Assembly (NCBI GenBank): GCA_016711205.1
Contig: JADJTM010000001.1
Span: 930,001 to 994,000 of the forward strand
DNA from: Micropruina sp.
Lineage (GTDB): Bacteria; Actinomycetota; Actinomycetes; Propionibacteriales; Propionibacteriaceae
DNA length: 64,000 bases
Reading direction: 5' to 3'
Shown: piece after piece, positions 51,361 through 62,442 of the stretch
Position numbering within the stretch: position 1 is the first letter of the stretch
Layout of the letters: each line of letters begins with the position of its first letter
Notes under the pieces: generated by a model
Database searches by the model: none
What the model was told of the DNA's origin: nothing
Seen by the model: only the letters and a program-made list of their open reading frames with translations
Made by a program: the position numbers and the translations under genes

Positions 51361-52209
51361 CTACAGCTGTCCCCCGCGTGACCTGATCCGCCGGACGAGC
51401 TCGTCGTAGACCTCGACCGGTGTGGTCTCGCAGGCCAGCTCGTGGTCCACCTTGCCCAGTCCGTGATGATCGGACGACCCGAGGGCCAGCAGTCCGAGCC
51501 GCTCCGCCAGCGGACGCAACGCGGCCCGGGTCTGCGCCGAATGATCCGGATGGTCGACTTCGACGCCCTCCAGCCGGTACTCCATGGCCAGCTCCGACAG
51601 CACCGCCGGCGTGAGTTCCCGGTCGCGTCCACGCCCCCAGGGATGCGCGACCACCGGCACCCCGCGGGCCTGACGCACCAGCTCGATGCCGCGCCGGATG
51701 TCGCACGAATAGCGGTTGGCGTACGCCGGGCCGCCGTCGTAGAGGTACTTGTCGAACGCCTCCTGGCGATCAGCCACATAGCCCTTGGCGACCATCGCGT
51801 CGGCCACGTGCGGACGCCCCAGCGACGGGCTGGCGCCCACCTGTTGCGCGATGTCGTCCTCGGTCAGCGGCATGCCCAGTGCGGCCAGCTTGGCCAGCAT
51901 CTCGGGCAGTCGCCCGGTGCGTCCGACCCGCACGCGGGCGAGTTCGTCCAACAGCGGCTCGTAGTGCGGATCGCAGCCGTAGCCCAGCAGGTGCACGCTG
52001 GCACCGTCCAGCTGGCACGACATCTCCAGCCCGGGCAGCACCACGACGTCCGCCCCGGCCGCCAGCTTCGCCTCGCGCAACCCGTCGAAGGTGTCGTGGT
52101 CGGTCAGCCCGATCACGTCCAGACCCTGCTCGGCCGCCTTTCGGACGAGCTGGGTGGGCGTGTCGGTGCCGTCGGACACGCTCGAATGGGTGTGCAGGTC
52201 GATCCGCAT
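51361..52209 (-). CDS. PHP-domain phosphoesterase (nucleoside-bisphosphate phosphatase-like)
   Basis: 282 aa from ATG 52209. PHP metal-site motifs: 'MRIDLHTHSSVSDGTDTP', 'VIGLTDHDTFDGL', 'VVLPGLEMSC', 'PSLGRPHVADAMV', 'VPVVAHPWG' and the terminal 'ALGSSDHHG'. The best-known members of this subgroup hydrolyse 3',5'-nucleoside bisphosphates or 5'-terminal RNA nucleotides (RNase AM). Metal ligands look complete. The gene is monocistronic. Confidence 0.88.
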   Translation of the reverse strand: MRIDLHTHSSVSDGTDTPTQLVRKAAEQGLDVIGLTDHDTFDGLREAKLAAGADVVVLPGLEMSCQLDGASVHLLGYGCDPHYEPLLDELARVRVGRTGRLPEMLAKLAALGMPLTEDDIAQQVGASPSLGRPHVADAMVAKGYVADRQEAFDKYLYDGGPAYANRYSCDIRRGIELVRQARGVPVVAHPWGRGRDRELTPAVLSELAMEYRLEGVEVDHPDHSAQTRAALRPLAERLGLLALGSSDHHGLGKVDHELACETTPVEVYDELVRRIRSRGGQL

Positions 52210-52331
52210 GGCACCATCCTGCCGCACCCCAACGCGTCCGGCCGACCCTGCCTGCCGATAGCGGTTCCAGCCTTGCGGCACATGGGAGCGCGCTCCGGGC
52301 GTGGAATTGAATCGTTCCTATGAGGAGTGCA

Positions 52332-52684
52332 ATGACTCATCGCAGGATCCTCAACCAGACGGCCCACTTCGGTCGCGGAGCGCTCGACGAGCTGGTCCCG
52401 AACTGACCCGTAGGCATGTCGCCAAGGGGTTCATCGTCACCGACGCGATCCTGATCGAGCTCGGCACCGCTGCCAAGGTCATCGATCGCCTCGACGCCGC
52501 CGGAATCGGCTACGAGCTGTTCTCCGACGTAGCGCCGAATCCGCCGGTCGAGAACGTCCAGGCGGTGACCGAGCAGGGGTTGGACGCACTGGCCGACGAC
52601 GCCTTCGCCGACGTGTGCACGCCGGGCAACCCGCGCGAGGCCACGCGCGATGAGATCCGTGCGCTGTACGCGTCGCTGATCTAG
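52332..52684 (+). pseudogene. fucO: Iron-containing alcohol dehydrogenase (FucO-like), deleted and frameshifted remnant
   Basis: A GAGGAG site precedes ATG 52332, which reads 'MTHRRILNQTAHFGRGALDE' as in lactaldehyde reductase FucO. After 'LVP' the frame hits TGA, but one extra C at the C3 run 52397-52399 would lead on to 'ELTRRHVAKGFIVTDAILIE' and 'GYELFSDVAPNPPVENVQ'. It then jumps to the extreme C-terminus, 'DVCTPGNPREATRDEIRALY'. About 250 codons including the iron-binding centre are missing. It is certainly non-functional whatever the status of the C run. Confidence 0.85.
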
Positions 52685-52712
52685 GAGGGACGGACCCGCG
52701 CGGCCAGTCTGC

Positions 52713-55700
52713 TCAGCTGGGCAGCAACGACCGCGCGGTCCGCACCCCGACGCTCATTCGGGCCACGTCCGGCTCTTCGCAGACCTGCCGGAGCGTGGCG
52801 AGCTTCTCGCGCACGCCCGGCGCACCCTGCAACCAATCCCGCACCAACGCATCGGGCGGCGCGTCGCCGGTGCGCAGCACCGCCGCGGTCAGCTCCCCGT
52901 GCACCCCGTGGACGTCCTCGCGCAGCGCCGCACGGGCCAGCGTGCCCCAGCGATCCGCCTGCGGCAGCGACAGGATGGACGACTCCAGCACGTCCAGGCC
53001 GAGCTGCTCGGCGAGCTCGAAGTACACCTGTGCCACCCGGATCAGGTCGGCCTGCTGGGCATCGGCGATGTCGACGATGGTGAGCGCGAAGTGCGCGTAG
53101 GCGTTACGGCTCAGTTCGCCCGCCAGCGCTGCCGGAACTCCGAGGCCGACCAGCCGGTCGGCATTCGCCTCGGCCCGCGCTGACTGGCGCGGGGTCAGCA
53201 GCTCGCCCAGCTGCTCACGGACCTTCTGGACGCCGTCGGTGAACTGCGTCGTCGCCGCCACGATGTCGATGCCGGAGCGACGTGCCGCCAGCAGCCAGCG
53301 GGTGGACCGCTCGACCATGCGGCGCAGCCCCACGCGCAGTTCGGTGGTGACGTTCGCGTCCAGCTCGCTCATGCGCGCCAGGGCCACCTCGGTGCGTCCG
53401 ACCGCGAAGATCGACCGGGCCGCCAACTGGGCCCGGATCACCTCGGTGATCGGCGCGTTGGTCTCGCTGGAGAGCCGGTGGTAGGCGGTGATGCCCTGGC
53501 TGTTGACGAACCGGTTGACCGCCACCGTCGTGATGATCTCGCGGGCCAGCCGGTGCCGGGGCATGTCGTCGGCGTAGCGCTGCTGCAGCACCTTGGGAAA
53601 GTACTGGGTCAGCCGATCGGCCAGGTACCGGTCGTCCGGCAGGTCCGAGGCGAGCACCTGCTCGGCAAGGTAGATCTTGGTGTAGGCCAGCAGGGTGGAC
53701 AGTTCGGGACGTGTGAGGCCGCGTCCGTGCTCTTGCCGGGAGTGCATTTCATGCGGGCCGGGAAGAAACTCCAGCTGCCGGTTGAGATCGCCGGACTCCT
53801 CGAGCCGATTCATCCACCCTTCGTACGCGCTGGTCAGTTCGGCGCTGCGGAACATCGAGTTCGACAGGGCGACGTTCTGATCGATGTTGTGCACCAGCAC
53901 CAGCTGCGCCACCTCGTCGGTCATCGACGCCAACAGGTCGTTGCGCTCGTCCAGCGTGAGGGTGCCGCGCACCAACTGCTCGGCGAGCAGGATCTTGATG
54001 TTCACCTCGTGGTCGGAGGTGTCCACGCCGGCGGAGTTGTCGATGAAGTCGGTGTTGATCCGGCCACCGTTCTGGGCGTATTCGACCCGGCCCAACTGCG
54101 TCCAGCCCAGGTTGCCGCCCTCACCGGCACACAGAGCGCGCACGTCGCCGCCGTTCACCCGGACGGCGTCGTTGGCCTTGTCGCCCACGTCGGCGTTGGT
54201 CTCCGCCGAGCCCTTCACGTAGGTGCCGATGCCGCCGTTCCACAACAGGTCGACCGGCGCCTGCAGCATGGCGTGGATCAGCTCCGCGGGCGTCATCGCC
54301 GAGACGTCCTGCGGTAGGCCCAGCGCCCGGTGCACCTCGGGGCTGATCGGAATCGACTTGGCCGAGCGGTCGAACACGCCGCCACCTGCGGAGATCAGGC
54401 CGGTGTCGTAGTCGGCCCACGACGAGCGGGGCAGCGCGAACAGCCGCTCGCGTTCGGCATAACTGGCCGCCGCATCTGGATCGGGGTCGAGAAACACATG
54501 CAGGTGGTTGAACGCGGCCACCAGCCGGGTGTGCCGGCTGAGCAGCATGCCGTTGCCGAACACGTCGCCGGCCATGTCGCCGATGCCGACGCAGGTGAAG
54601 TCCTCGCTCTGGCAGTCCCGGCCCAGCTCGGTGAAGTGCCGCTTGACCGACTCCCAGGCGCCGCGGGCGGTGATGCCCATCGCCTTGTGGTCGTAGCCGG
54701 CCGAGCCGCCGGACGCGAACGCGTCCCCCAGCCAGAAGCCGCGCTGCAGCGAGATGCGGTTGGCGATGTCGGAGAAGGTCGCGGTGCCCTTGTCGGCGGC
54801 CACCACCAGGTAGGGGTCGTCGTCGTCCCAGCGCACCAGCGACGGCGGCGGCACGACCGCGCCGGCATCGATGTTGTCGGTGATGCTGAGCAGCGCACCG
54901 ATGAACGTCTCGTAGCATGCGACACCCTCGGCCAGCCAGGCCGGCCGGTCGACCGCGGGGTCGGGCAGCTGCTGAGGCACGAAGCCGCCCTTGGCGCCGG
55001 TGGGCACGATCACCGTGTTCTTCACCATCTGCGCCTTGACCAGGCCGAGCACCTCGGTGCGGAAGTCCTCGCGGCGATCCGACCAGCGCAAGCCGCCGCG
55101 GGCGACCGTGCCGAACCGTAAATGAACGCCCTGCACCCGCGGCGAGTACACGAAGATCTCGAACATCGGCCGGGGCTCGGGCAGCAGGGTGAGTTCGCGG
55201 GGCAGCACCTTGAACGCGTGCGCCGCGGTGTCCGGCTGAAAGGCGCTGGTGCGCACCATGGCCTTCAACACGGCCAGGAACTGGCGCAGGATGCGGTCGG
55301 CGTCCAGGCTCTCGACCTTGTTGAGCTGCTCTTCGATGCTGGCGAACGCCGCCTCGACGGCGGCGGAGCGCGCCGAGAAGTCCGCGAACTCCATCGACGG
55401 GTCGAACTTGGTGCGGAAGGCGGCGACCAGCGCCGCGGCGATCTCGGGGTTGTCGTTCAGCGACGCGGCGACGTACGGCTGGCTGTACGGTGTGCCGGCC
55501 TGGACGAGGTAGCGCGAGATGGCGCGCAGCCATGCGATCTGCTGCCAGGTCAGGCCCCCGGTCATCACTAGGCGGTTGAACTTGCCCGGCTCGGCCTTGC
55601 CCCGGAAGGTGGCGTCGAAGGCGTCGATGAACCGCTCCTGCAGCTCCGGGCTCCAGTTCTTGGCGGGATCGAGGCCGCCGCCGAGCTTGAGGCCGAAGTC

Positions 55701-57482
55701 GTAGATGTAGACCGGCGTGCCGCGCAGCACCCACTCATACGGTCGCTCGTCCACCACCTCGACGCCCAGCATCGACAGATGGGGCATGGCGTCCGCCAGC
55801 GACATGTGCCGGTAGCCGATCACCTTGAACCGCACGTCCGCCTCGTCCGAGGGCCAGATCGGCGCGTACACCTGATAGGCGCGGTCGGACTCGTCGGCGA
55901 GTGCGTTGGCGAGCTCGAGGTCGGCCACGGCCGTCGCCGCCGGGTACTCCTCCTCGTAGGCGTCGCTGAACTCGACGCCGCGGGATTCGCTGGCCAGGTG
56001 CGTGGCGGCCTCGTCGAAGTCGTCGTCCCAGCTGCGGGTGACCTGTTCGATGCGCCGCTGCAGCGCCGCCACGTCTACCTCGGCCGCGGGGGCGGCGTCG
56101 TCCGGACGTTTGACGACGAAGAAGAGCCGGGCCAGCACGCCCTCGGACACGCGGGCTTGATGCTCCAAGGACTCCCCACCGAACTCGTCGAGCAGAATCT
56201 GCTGGATCGCCTCGCGCACCGCGGTGGTGTACCGGTCGCGCGGCAGGTAGACCAGCACTGAGGCGAACCGGCCGTAGGCATCGCGGCGCACGAAGACCCT
56301 GACCAGCCGACGATCCTTGAACTGGGCCTCTTGCGAAACCACCGGAAAGAGCTCGTCCACGCTGGCCTGGAACAGTTCGTCACGTGGATAGGTGGCGATC
56401 ACGCTGCGGATCGCGGAGCCGCCATGGCTGCGCGGATCGAAACCCGAGCGGTCCAGCAGTTGCTGCCCCTTCTGCGCCAGGATCGGGATCTTGCGCACCG
56501 TCTCGCTGTACGCGGCCGCCGACAGCAACCCGAGGAAGCGCCGCTCGCCCTGCAACTCGCCGTGGGCGTCGTACAGCCGCACCCCCACATAGTCGAGGTA
56601 GGCCGGACGATGCACCGGCGATCGCCGCGAATCCTTGGTGAGCACCAGCAGGTGATGATCATCGGCCTGCGGATAGGCGTCGAAGCCGCTCACCCCGGGG
56701 TTGTCGTCACGCAGAATGCCCAGCCCGGATCCGGGCACGCTGACGTACGCGTCGTCTTCGCGGCGGTACTCGCGATACCCCAGCAGCACCAGGTTGCCGC
56801 GACCGAGCCATTCGAGCAGATCGGTGACCCGCTGGACGCCGTGCGGGCTGACCGGTTGGGGATTCTCACCCAGCCACTCGACCGTCTCGGCCAGTCGGTG
56901 CTGCATCGGGTGCCAGTCGTCGACGGCTGCTTCGACCTGCTTCAGCCCTACCGCCAGTTCCGCGGCCAGCTGGTCCGCGCCTTCCTGCGCCGGATGGCCC
57001 AGGGGCGGGAAGAGCTCGACGCAGATCCAGGATTCCGGGGTGCCGTTGCCGTCCGTGCCGGCGACTGCGGTGAGTCGGCCGTCGTCGTCGCGGTGCACCT
57101 CGTACTGCGGGTGGTACAGCGCCCGGATACTCCAGTTGCTGCGGTTGATGTTCATGCTCACCGTGTCGACCAGGAACGGACGATCATCCGTCACGATCAG
57201 CAGCAGCGTGGACCCGCCGGGGCGCGCGTCCGAGGGTGTGACGATGCTGATCTTCGCCTCACCCGGACGACGCACCGCACCCAGCGTCACGTGGCGTCGG
57301 ATCAACTCGGCCACGTGGGCCGGCTCGAGCGACACCAGTTCACCCTCCGGCAGATGCTGCACATACAGCTCGGCGAAGCCTGGCGGCAACTCAGCAACCG
57401 ACGAATCCTTCGGTTGGTTTTCCAAGCAGCTGCTCAACTCGTTGATCCAGTCGCTGCGTGACGCAATTGCTGCGGCCACCAT
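52713..57482 (-). CDS. gdh: NAD-specific glutamate dehydrogenase, large (180 kDa) class
   Basis: About 1589 aa from ATG 57482 ('MVAAAIASRSDWINEL'). It oxidatively deaminates glutamate to 2-oxoglutarate. N-terminal ~700 residues are regulatory, with ACT-like segments ('LLLIVTDDRPFLVDTVSMNI'). The catalytic core has 'GTVARGGLRWSDRREDFRTE', 'VKNTVIVPTGAKGGFVPQ', 'TFSDIANRISLQRGFWLGDA' and 'GIGDMAGDVFGNGML'. A long helical C-terminal region follows. The length agrees with this class (about 1600 aa). Possible functional link: in actinobacteria the PknG pathway controls 2-oxoglutarate/glutamate flux, and a pknG-like gene is in this window. Monocistronic. Confidence 0.95.
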   Translation of the reverse strand: MVAAAIASRSDWINELSSCLENQPKDSSVAELPPGFAELYVQHLPEGELVSLEPAHVAELIRRHVTLGAVRRPGEAKISIVTPSDARPGGSTLLLIVTDDRPFLVDTVSMNINRSNWSIRALYHPQYEVHRDDDGRLTAVAGTDGNGTPESWICVELFPPLGHPAQEGADQLAAELAVGLKQVEAAVDDWHPMQHRLAETVEWLGENPQPVSPHGVQRVTDLLEWLGRGNLVLLGYREYRREDDAYVSVPGSGLGILRDDNPGVSGFDAYPQADDHHLLVLTKDSRRSPVHRPAYLDYVGVRLYDAHGELQGERRFLGLLSAAAYSETVRKIPILAQKGQQLLDRSGFDPRSHGGSAIRSVIATYPRDELFQASVDELFPVVSQEAQFKDRRLVRVFVRRDAYGRFASVLVYLPRDRYTTAVREAIQQILLDEFGGESLEHQARVSEGVLARLFFVVKRPDDAAPAAEVDVAALQRRIEQVTRSWDDDFDEAATHLASESRGVEFSDAYEEEYPAATAVADLELANALADESDRAYQVYAPIWPSDEADVRFKVIGYRHMSLADAMPHLSMLGVEVVDERPYEWVLRGTPVYIYDFGLKLGGGLDPAKNWSPELQERFIDAFDATFRGKAEPGKFNRLVMTGGLTWQQIAWLRAISRYLVQAGTPYSQPYVAASLNDNPEIAAALVAAFRTKFDPSMEFADFSARSAAVEAAFASIEEQLNKVESLDADRILRQFLAVLKAMVRTSAFQPDTAAHAFKVLPRELTLLPEPRPMFEIFVYSPRVQGVHLRFGTVARGGLRWSDRREDFRTEVLGLVKAQMVKNTVIVPTGAKGGFVPQQLPDPAVDRPAWLAEGVACYETFIGALLSITDNIDAGAVVPPPSLVRWDDDDPYLVVAADKGTATFSDIANRISLQRGFWLGDAFASGGSAGYDHKAMGITARGAWESVKRHFTELGRDCQSEDFTCVGIGDMAGDVFGNGMLLSRHTRLVAAFNHLHVFLDPDPDAAASYAERERLFALPRSSWADYDTGLISAGGGVFDRSAKSIPISPEVHRALGLPQDVSAMTPAELIHAMLQAPVDLLWNGGIGTYVKGSAETNADVGDKANDAVRVNGGDVRALCAGEGGNLGWTQLGRVEYAQNGGRINTDFIDNSAGVDTSDHEVNIKILLAEQLVRGTLTLDERNDLLASMTDEVAQLVLVHNIDQNVALSNSMFRSAELTSAYEGWMNRLEESGDLNRQLEFLPGPHEMHSRQEHGRGLTRPELSTLLAYTKIYLAEQVLASDLPDDRYLADRLTQYFPKVLQQRYADDMPRHRLAREIITTVAVNRFVNSQGITAYHRLSSETNAPITEVIRAQLAARSIFAVGRTEVALARMSELDANVTTELRVGLRRMVERSTRWLLAARRSGIDIVAATTQFTDGVQKVREQLGELLTPRQSARAEANADRLVGLGVPAALAGELSRNAYAHFALTIVDIADAQQADLIRVAQVYFELAEQLGLDVLESSILSLPQADRWGTLARAALREDVHGVHGELTAAVLRTGDAPPDALVRDWLQGAPGVREKLATLRQVCEEPDVARMSVGVRTARSLLPS

Positions 57483-57609
57483 GCCTCCTCGACAGTCGCA
57501 CGCCAGTGTGCTCACTGCACTCTATCGAGCATTATCGACCGAGGCGGATTCGGGGCGGCGCGCGGGTGGGCGCGCTGCTCGCGGGGGTCGGTGCGGCACA
57601 ATGGCCGGC

Positions 57610-58092
57610 ATGCAGATCGAGGCCCGCAACGACTTCGCCGCCGACCCCATCACCACGCACGCGATGCTCACCGACCCGGCGTTCCTGTCGGCGGTGTGCG
57701 TTTCTTCGGGCGACCTGTCGCACCGGGTGGACGCGGTGGCCGATCACAGCGCGGTCGAGCGCCGGCTACCGGCCCCGTCCTCGGTGCGTAAGTTCCTCGG
57801 CGAGACGCTCACCCTGGTGCAGGACATCCACTGGCACGCACCGTCCGCCAACGGTGCGCGCACCGGCACCCTCGATCTCACCGTCAAGGGCATGCCGGCC
57901 AAGGCGGACGTGGCGATCGACCTGCGTCCGGGCGGCCGGGGCACCGTTGTCGATTTCACCGGCGACTTCGCGATCAGGGTGCCGTTTCTGGGCAGCAAAC
58001 TGGAGGCCCAGGCCGCCCCCGCGTTGCTTGAAGGCTTCGCCGTTCAGCAACGGGTCGGCGACGAATGGCTGGCGCGCGCGTCCGGCCGCTGA
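57610..58092 (+). CDS. DUF2505 domain protein (START/SRPBCC-like)
   Basis: 160 aa, 'MQIEARNDFAADPITTHAML' then 'AFLSAVCVSSGDLSHRVDAV', ending 'VQQRVGDEWLARASGR'. This is the actinobacterial DUF2505 family, predicted to have an SRPBCC lipid-binding-like fold. ATG 57601 is an alternative start three codons upstream. Function is unknown; no signal peptide. It is divergent from the glutamate dehydrogenase gene and convergent with pruA, sharing a strong terminator with it. Confidence 0.82.
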   Translation: MQIEARNDFAADPITTHAMLTDPAFLSAVCVSSGDLSHRVDAVADHSAVERRLPAPSSVRKFLGETLTLVQDIHWHAPSANGARTGTLDLTVKGMPAKADVAIDLRPGGRGTVVDFTGDFAIRVPFLGSKLEAQAAPALLEGFAVQQRVGDEWLARASGR

Positions 58093-58097
58093 GCAAG

Positions 58098-58123
58098 AAT
58101 CGGGGACGTCCGCGTCCCCGATT
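58098..58123. terminator. Bidirectional terminator between DUF2505 gene and pruA
   Basis: AATCGGGGACG-TCCG-CGTCCCCGATT is a perfect 11-base stem in the 36-base gap between two convergent genes. TGAGC and GCTCA outside it extend the symmetry to the edges of both stop codons. The A/T bases at each end provide short A and T tracts. Confidence 0.85.
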
Positions 58124-58128
58124 ACCGC

Positions 58129-59766
<1,638 letters not shown>

Positions 59767-59837
59767 AGCCTAGTGGTACCCGGCACCGCACGGCGTAGCG
59801 CGAAGGTAGCCGCGAACGCACCTGAATCTGTGCCGCA

Positions 59838-60641
59838 TCAACCCGCTTTGGCGGCTTCTTCGCGTCGCTTCTTGGCAGCTTCGACGGACGCCCGCAGCGC
59901 GGCCACCAGATCGACGACCTCGGCCTCCTTCGGCGCCTCCTCCGCCTCGGTCCGCATCGGCTGGCCCATCAGCTTGGCCTGGACGACCTCTTCGAGCGCC
60001 TCGCGGTACGAATCGGTGAACTCGCTCGGGTCGAACTCGCCGGTCAACTGGTCGATGAACATGCGGGCCATCTCGACCTCGGCCTTGGACACCTTAACGT
60101 CGCCGGCCGGCGCGGCGAACGAGCCGTCGCGCAGCTCGTCCGGCCACAGCATGGTGTGCATCAGCAGCAGGTCGTCCTTGGCCCTGATCAGCGCCAGCGA
60201 CTCCCGCGAGCGCAGGGCCACCTTGACCACCGCCGCCTTGCCCTCCTGGGCCAGCGCCTGACGCAGCAGCACGTAGGGTTTCGCGCCGGGACCGTCCGCC
60301 TCCAAAAGGTAGGTGCGCTCGAAGTAGGTCGGGTCCACGTCCTCGCTCTTGACGAACTGGACCACCTCGACCGCCTTGGTGGTGGGCAGCGGCAGGTTCT
60401 CGAAGTCTTCGGCTTCGAGGATCACCAGGCGGCCGTCGCCGGTCTCGTAGCCCTTGGCGATCTCGGGGTAGGGGATCTCCTTGCCGCAGACCTCACAGAC
60501 CCGCTTGTACTTGATGCGTCCACCGTCCTCGGCGTGCACCTGCCGGAAGGACAGGTCCTTGGTCTCGGTCGCCCCGTACACCTTGATCGGAATGGTGATC
60601 AGGCCGAACGAGATCGCGCCCTTCCAGATGGACCGTGGCAT
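59838..60641 (-). CDS. ku: Ku protein, non-homologous end joining
   Basis: 267 aa homodimeric bacterial Ku that rings DNA ends and recruits LigD. It starts 'MPRSIWKGAISFGLITIPIK' as nearly all bacterial Ku do. Core: 'YKRVCEVCGKEIPYPEIAKG', 'ILEAEDFENLPLPTTKAVEV', 'YVLLRQALAQEGKAAV' and 'MFIDQLTGEFDPSEFTDSY'. It has a short Lys/Glu/Ala-rich C-terminal tail. Together with the separate LigD-type polymerase gene in this window, it implies a working NHEJ pathway. Monocistronic. Confidence 0.95.
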   Translation of the reverse strand: MPRSIWKGAISFGLITIPIKVYGATETKDLSFRQVHAEDGGRIKYKRVCEVCGKEIPYPEIAKGYETGDGRLVILEAEDFENLPLPTTKAVEVVQFVKSEDVDPTYFERTYLLEADGPGAKPYVLLRQALAQEGKAAVVKVALRSRESLALIRAKDDLLLMHTMLWPDELRDGSFAAPAGDVKVSKAEVEMARMFIDQLTGEFDPSEFTDSYREALEEVVQAKLMGQPMRTEAEEAPKEAEVVDLVAALRASVEAAKKRREEAAKAG

Positions 60642-60739
60642 CTGCGCCTCCTCGAAGTGGGTTCCGTCCGTCGCACTCGTGGCGCCCAGTGTTCACCATC
60701 GCCCCTGGTCACGCCAGCACCTCCGGTCGCGGGACGCGC

Positions 60740-61192
60740 TCAGGTCAAAGCGGCCCACTCCCCCGGCCCGTGCCACAGCAACTCGTGCTCGCTCAGGAAC
60801 GCTTCGACCTCGGCGTCGTCCCACGCCGTGGCGAGCGTCGATCCGACGAGCCGGTGGTGCAACCGGGCCGCCGACTGCGGCGCATCCTCGGCGAACAGCG
60901 CGGTGACCGCCGCCCAGGGCAGGGCCGGGACGGTGACCTCACCGAACTCGCCGTCCGGCACCGGACGGGCCGCTGCCGAAACCACCGCCACCAGCCGGCG
61001 CTCGCAGCGCAGCAGCCCGGCCAGCCCTGCGATGTGCAGGGCGGTGTGCTCGGCCTCCTCGTCGTCATCGGCGGCGAACCCGAAGCCGGCCCGCATCGCG
61101 GCGGTCACCGCGAAGGTATCGGTGGGGGTCAGCAGGCCCTCGCCGGCCCAAGCGCGCAGTTCCTCCACGCTCAGGGGCACGAAGACCAGCAT
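60740..61192 (-). CDS. Conserved actinobacterial protein (possibly DUF6912)
   Basis: 150 aa starting 'MLVFVPLSVEELRAWAGEGL'. An N-terminal 'FVPLS...L..W' start, an acidic loop 'GFAADDDEEAEHTALHIAGL' and a C-terminal helix 'DDAEVEAFLSEHELLWHGPG' resemble a small family common in actinobacteria. Its ATG overlaps the stop of the upstream WS/DGAT-like gene (TGATG), so it is cotranslated with it. No catalytic motif is apparent; the function is unknown. Confidence 0.65.
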   Translation of the reverse strand: MLVFVPLSVEELRAWAGEGLLTPTDTFAVTAAMRAGFGFAADDDEEAEHTALHIAGLAGLLRCERRLVAVVSAAARPVPDGEFGEVTVPALPWAAVTALFAEDAPQSAARLHHRLVGSTLATAWDDAEVEAFLSEHELLWHGPGEWAALT

Positions 61193-62442
61193 CAGCGCGA
61201 CCTTCGCAGCAGCACGCCCAGCTCGTCTCCGACGTTGCGGGCGAAGTTCGGCAGCGGGTCCAGGGCGGTGGCCGCGAAGCTGATCCGTCCGTTCAGGCTG
61301 GTCACCCCGACGGTGATCCGCTGCTCGTCGATGGTGGATTCGAACGCGTGCAGCGCACGCACCCGGCGCTCCCCCAGCCAGCGCGGCCCCGCCGGCCCGG
61401 GCACGTTCGCCACCAGCACCTCGTGGGGGCGTCCGCTGGTCACCTGAGCTGCCGCCACCGCATGGACGGTCGGCGGTGCGAAACCGGCCACCTCGACCAG
61501 GTCGCGGGCCGCCACCAGGCGCTCGGAGTCGATCCGCGCCTGGGTCAGCGTCGCGATCGCGTCCAGTCGCTCCGACGCAGTCGGCGCGCACACGGGCAAC
61601 TGGACGAACTGCGGGGCGACCAGGCAACCCATGGCGCTGGCACCGTCGTCGTCCACCGCCAGCGGCACCAGCGCGACCGGGTCGTGCAGTTCGCCGCCAC
61701 CGTCCAGCTGCCAGCCGCGCACGCCCGCGGTGACCAGGGCCAGCACCACGTCGTGCACCGTGCTCCCCGCCGCGCGAGCCACCCGTACCACCTCGGCCAG
61801 GTCGAGCTCGACGGCCGCGACATAGCGAGCCACCGTGTCGGTGCTGACCTGCCGAAGGCCGTACTCGGCGAGCCCGCCGATGCCCGCAGCAGCGTCGCGC
61901 AGCGCCTGCAGCGGGTCGGTGACGCCCCGCAGCAGCCCGCCCCAACCCGTCGGCTCGTCGGCCATCGGCTCCCAGTGCGGCACGTCGTCGGCGATGGGTG
62001 TGACTTGGTCGTCGAGCAACTCGTGCAGCAGGTGGACGTTGTCGCGGCCGTCGACCAGCGCCGGCTGGGTGCGCACCACCAGCGCCCAGCGGTCGCCGGG
62101 AAGTCCGCTCAGCAACACGGCGTCCCACAAGGGGTGCAGCCGATCCACCGGGGTGGCCAGCAGGGTTTCCAGGCGAGCCTCCAGCGGCGTGCTGAGCTGC
62201 TCGGCGTGCAGATGTCCGGACACCTTGAAGCCACGATCGTCGACCCACGACTGAAGGCCCGTGCCGGCCAGCTTCTGGCGGAACCGTGGTGCGTAGGCCA
62301 GCCGCTGAGCGATCAGCCGTGCGAGCTCGGCGGGACCCGGCGCGGGTCCATCCAGAATCAGCACACTGAGCTGATGCCACGGCTGCGCCGGCTGGTCACG
62401 TGCCAGCAGCAGAGCCTCGTTCATGCTGACCGGATCGGCCAC
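61192..62442 (-). CDS. WS/DGAT acyltransferase-like protein lacking the HHxxxDG motif
   Basis: 416 aa from GTG 62442 ('VADPVSMNEALLLARDQPAQ'), with AAGGGA at good spacing. It follows the wax ester synthase/diacylglycerol acyltransferase layout: N-terminal acyl-binding half, then 'VNGRISF'-like late strands ('SLNGRISFAATALDPLPNFA') and the conserved 'EVLVANVPGPAGPRWLGERR'. Where active enzymes have HHALVDG it reads 'RTQPALVDGRD', so both catalytic histidines are gone. It is therefore probably a non-catalytic homologue or has another role. Coupled to the small downstream protein. Confidence 0.78.
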   Translation of the reverse strand: MADPVSMNEALLLARDQPAQPWHQLSVLILDGPAPGPAELARLIAQRLAYAPRFRQKLAGTGLQSWVDDRGFKVSGHLHAEQLSTPLEARLETLLATPVDRLHPLWDAVLLSGLPGDRWALVVRTQPALVDGRDNVHLLHELLDDQVTPIADDVPHWEPMADEPTGWGGLLRGVTDPLQALRDAAAGIGGLAEYGLRQVSTDTVARYVAAVELDLAEVVRVARAAGSTVHDVVLALVTAGVRGWQLDGGGELHDPVALVPLAVDDDGASAMGCLVAPQFVQLPVCAPTASERLDAIATLTQARIDSERLVAARDLVEVAGFAPPTVHAVAAAQVTSGRPHEVLVANVPGPAGPRWLGERRVRALHAFESTIDEQRITVGVTSLNGRISFAATALDPLPNFARNVGDELGVLLRRSR

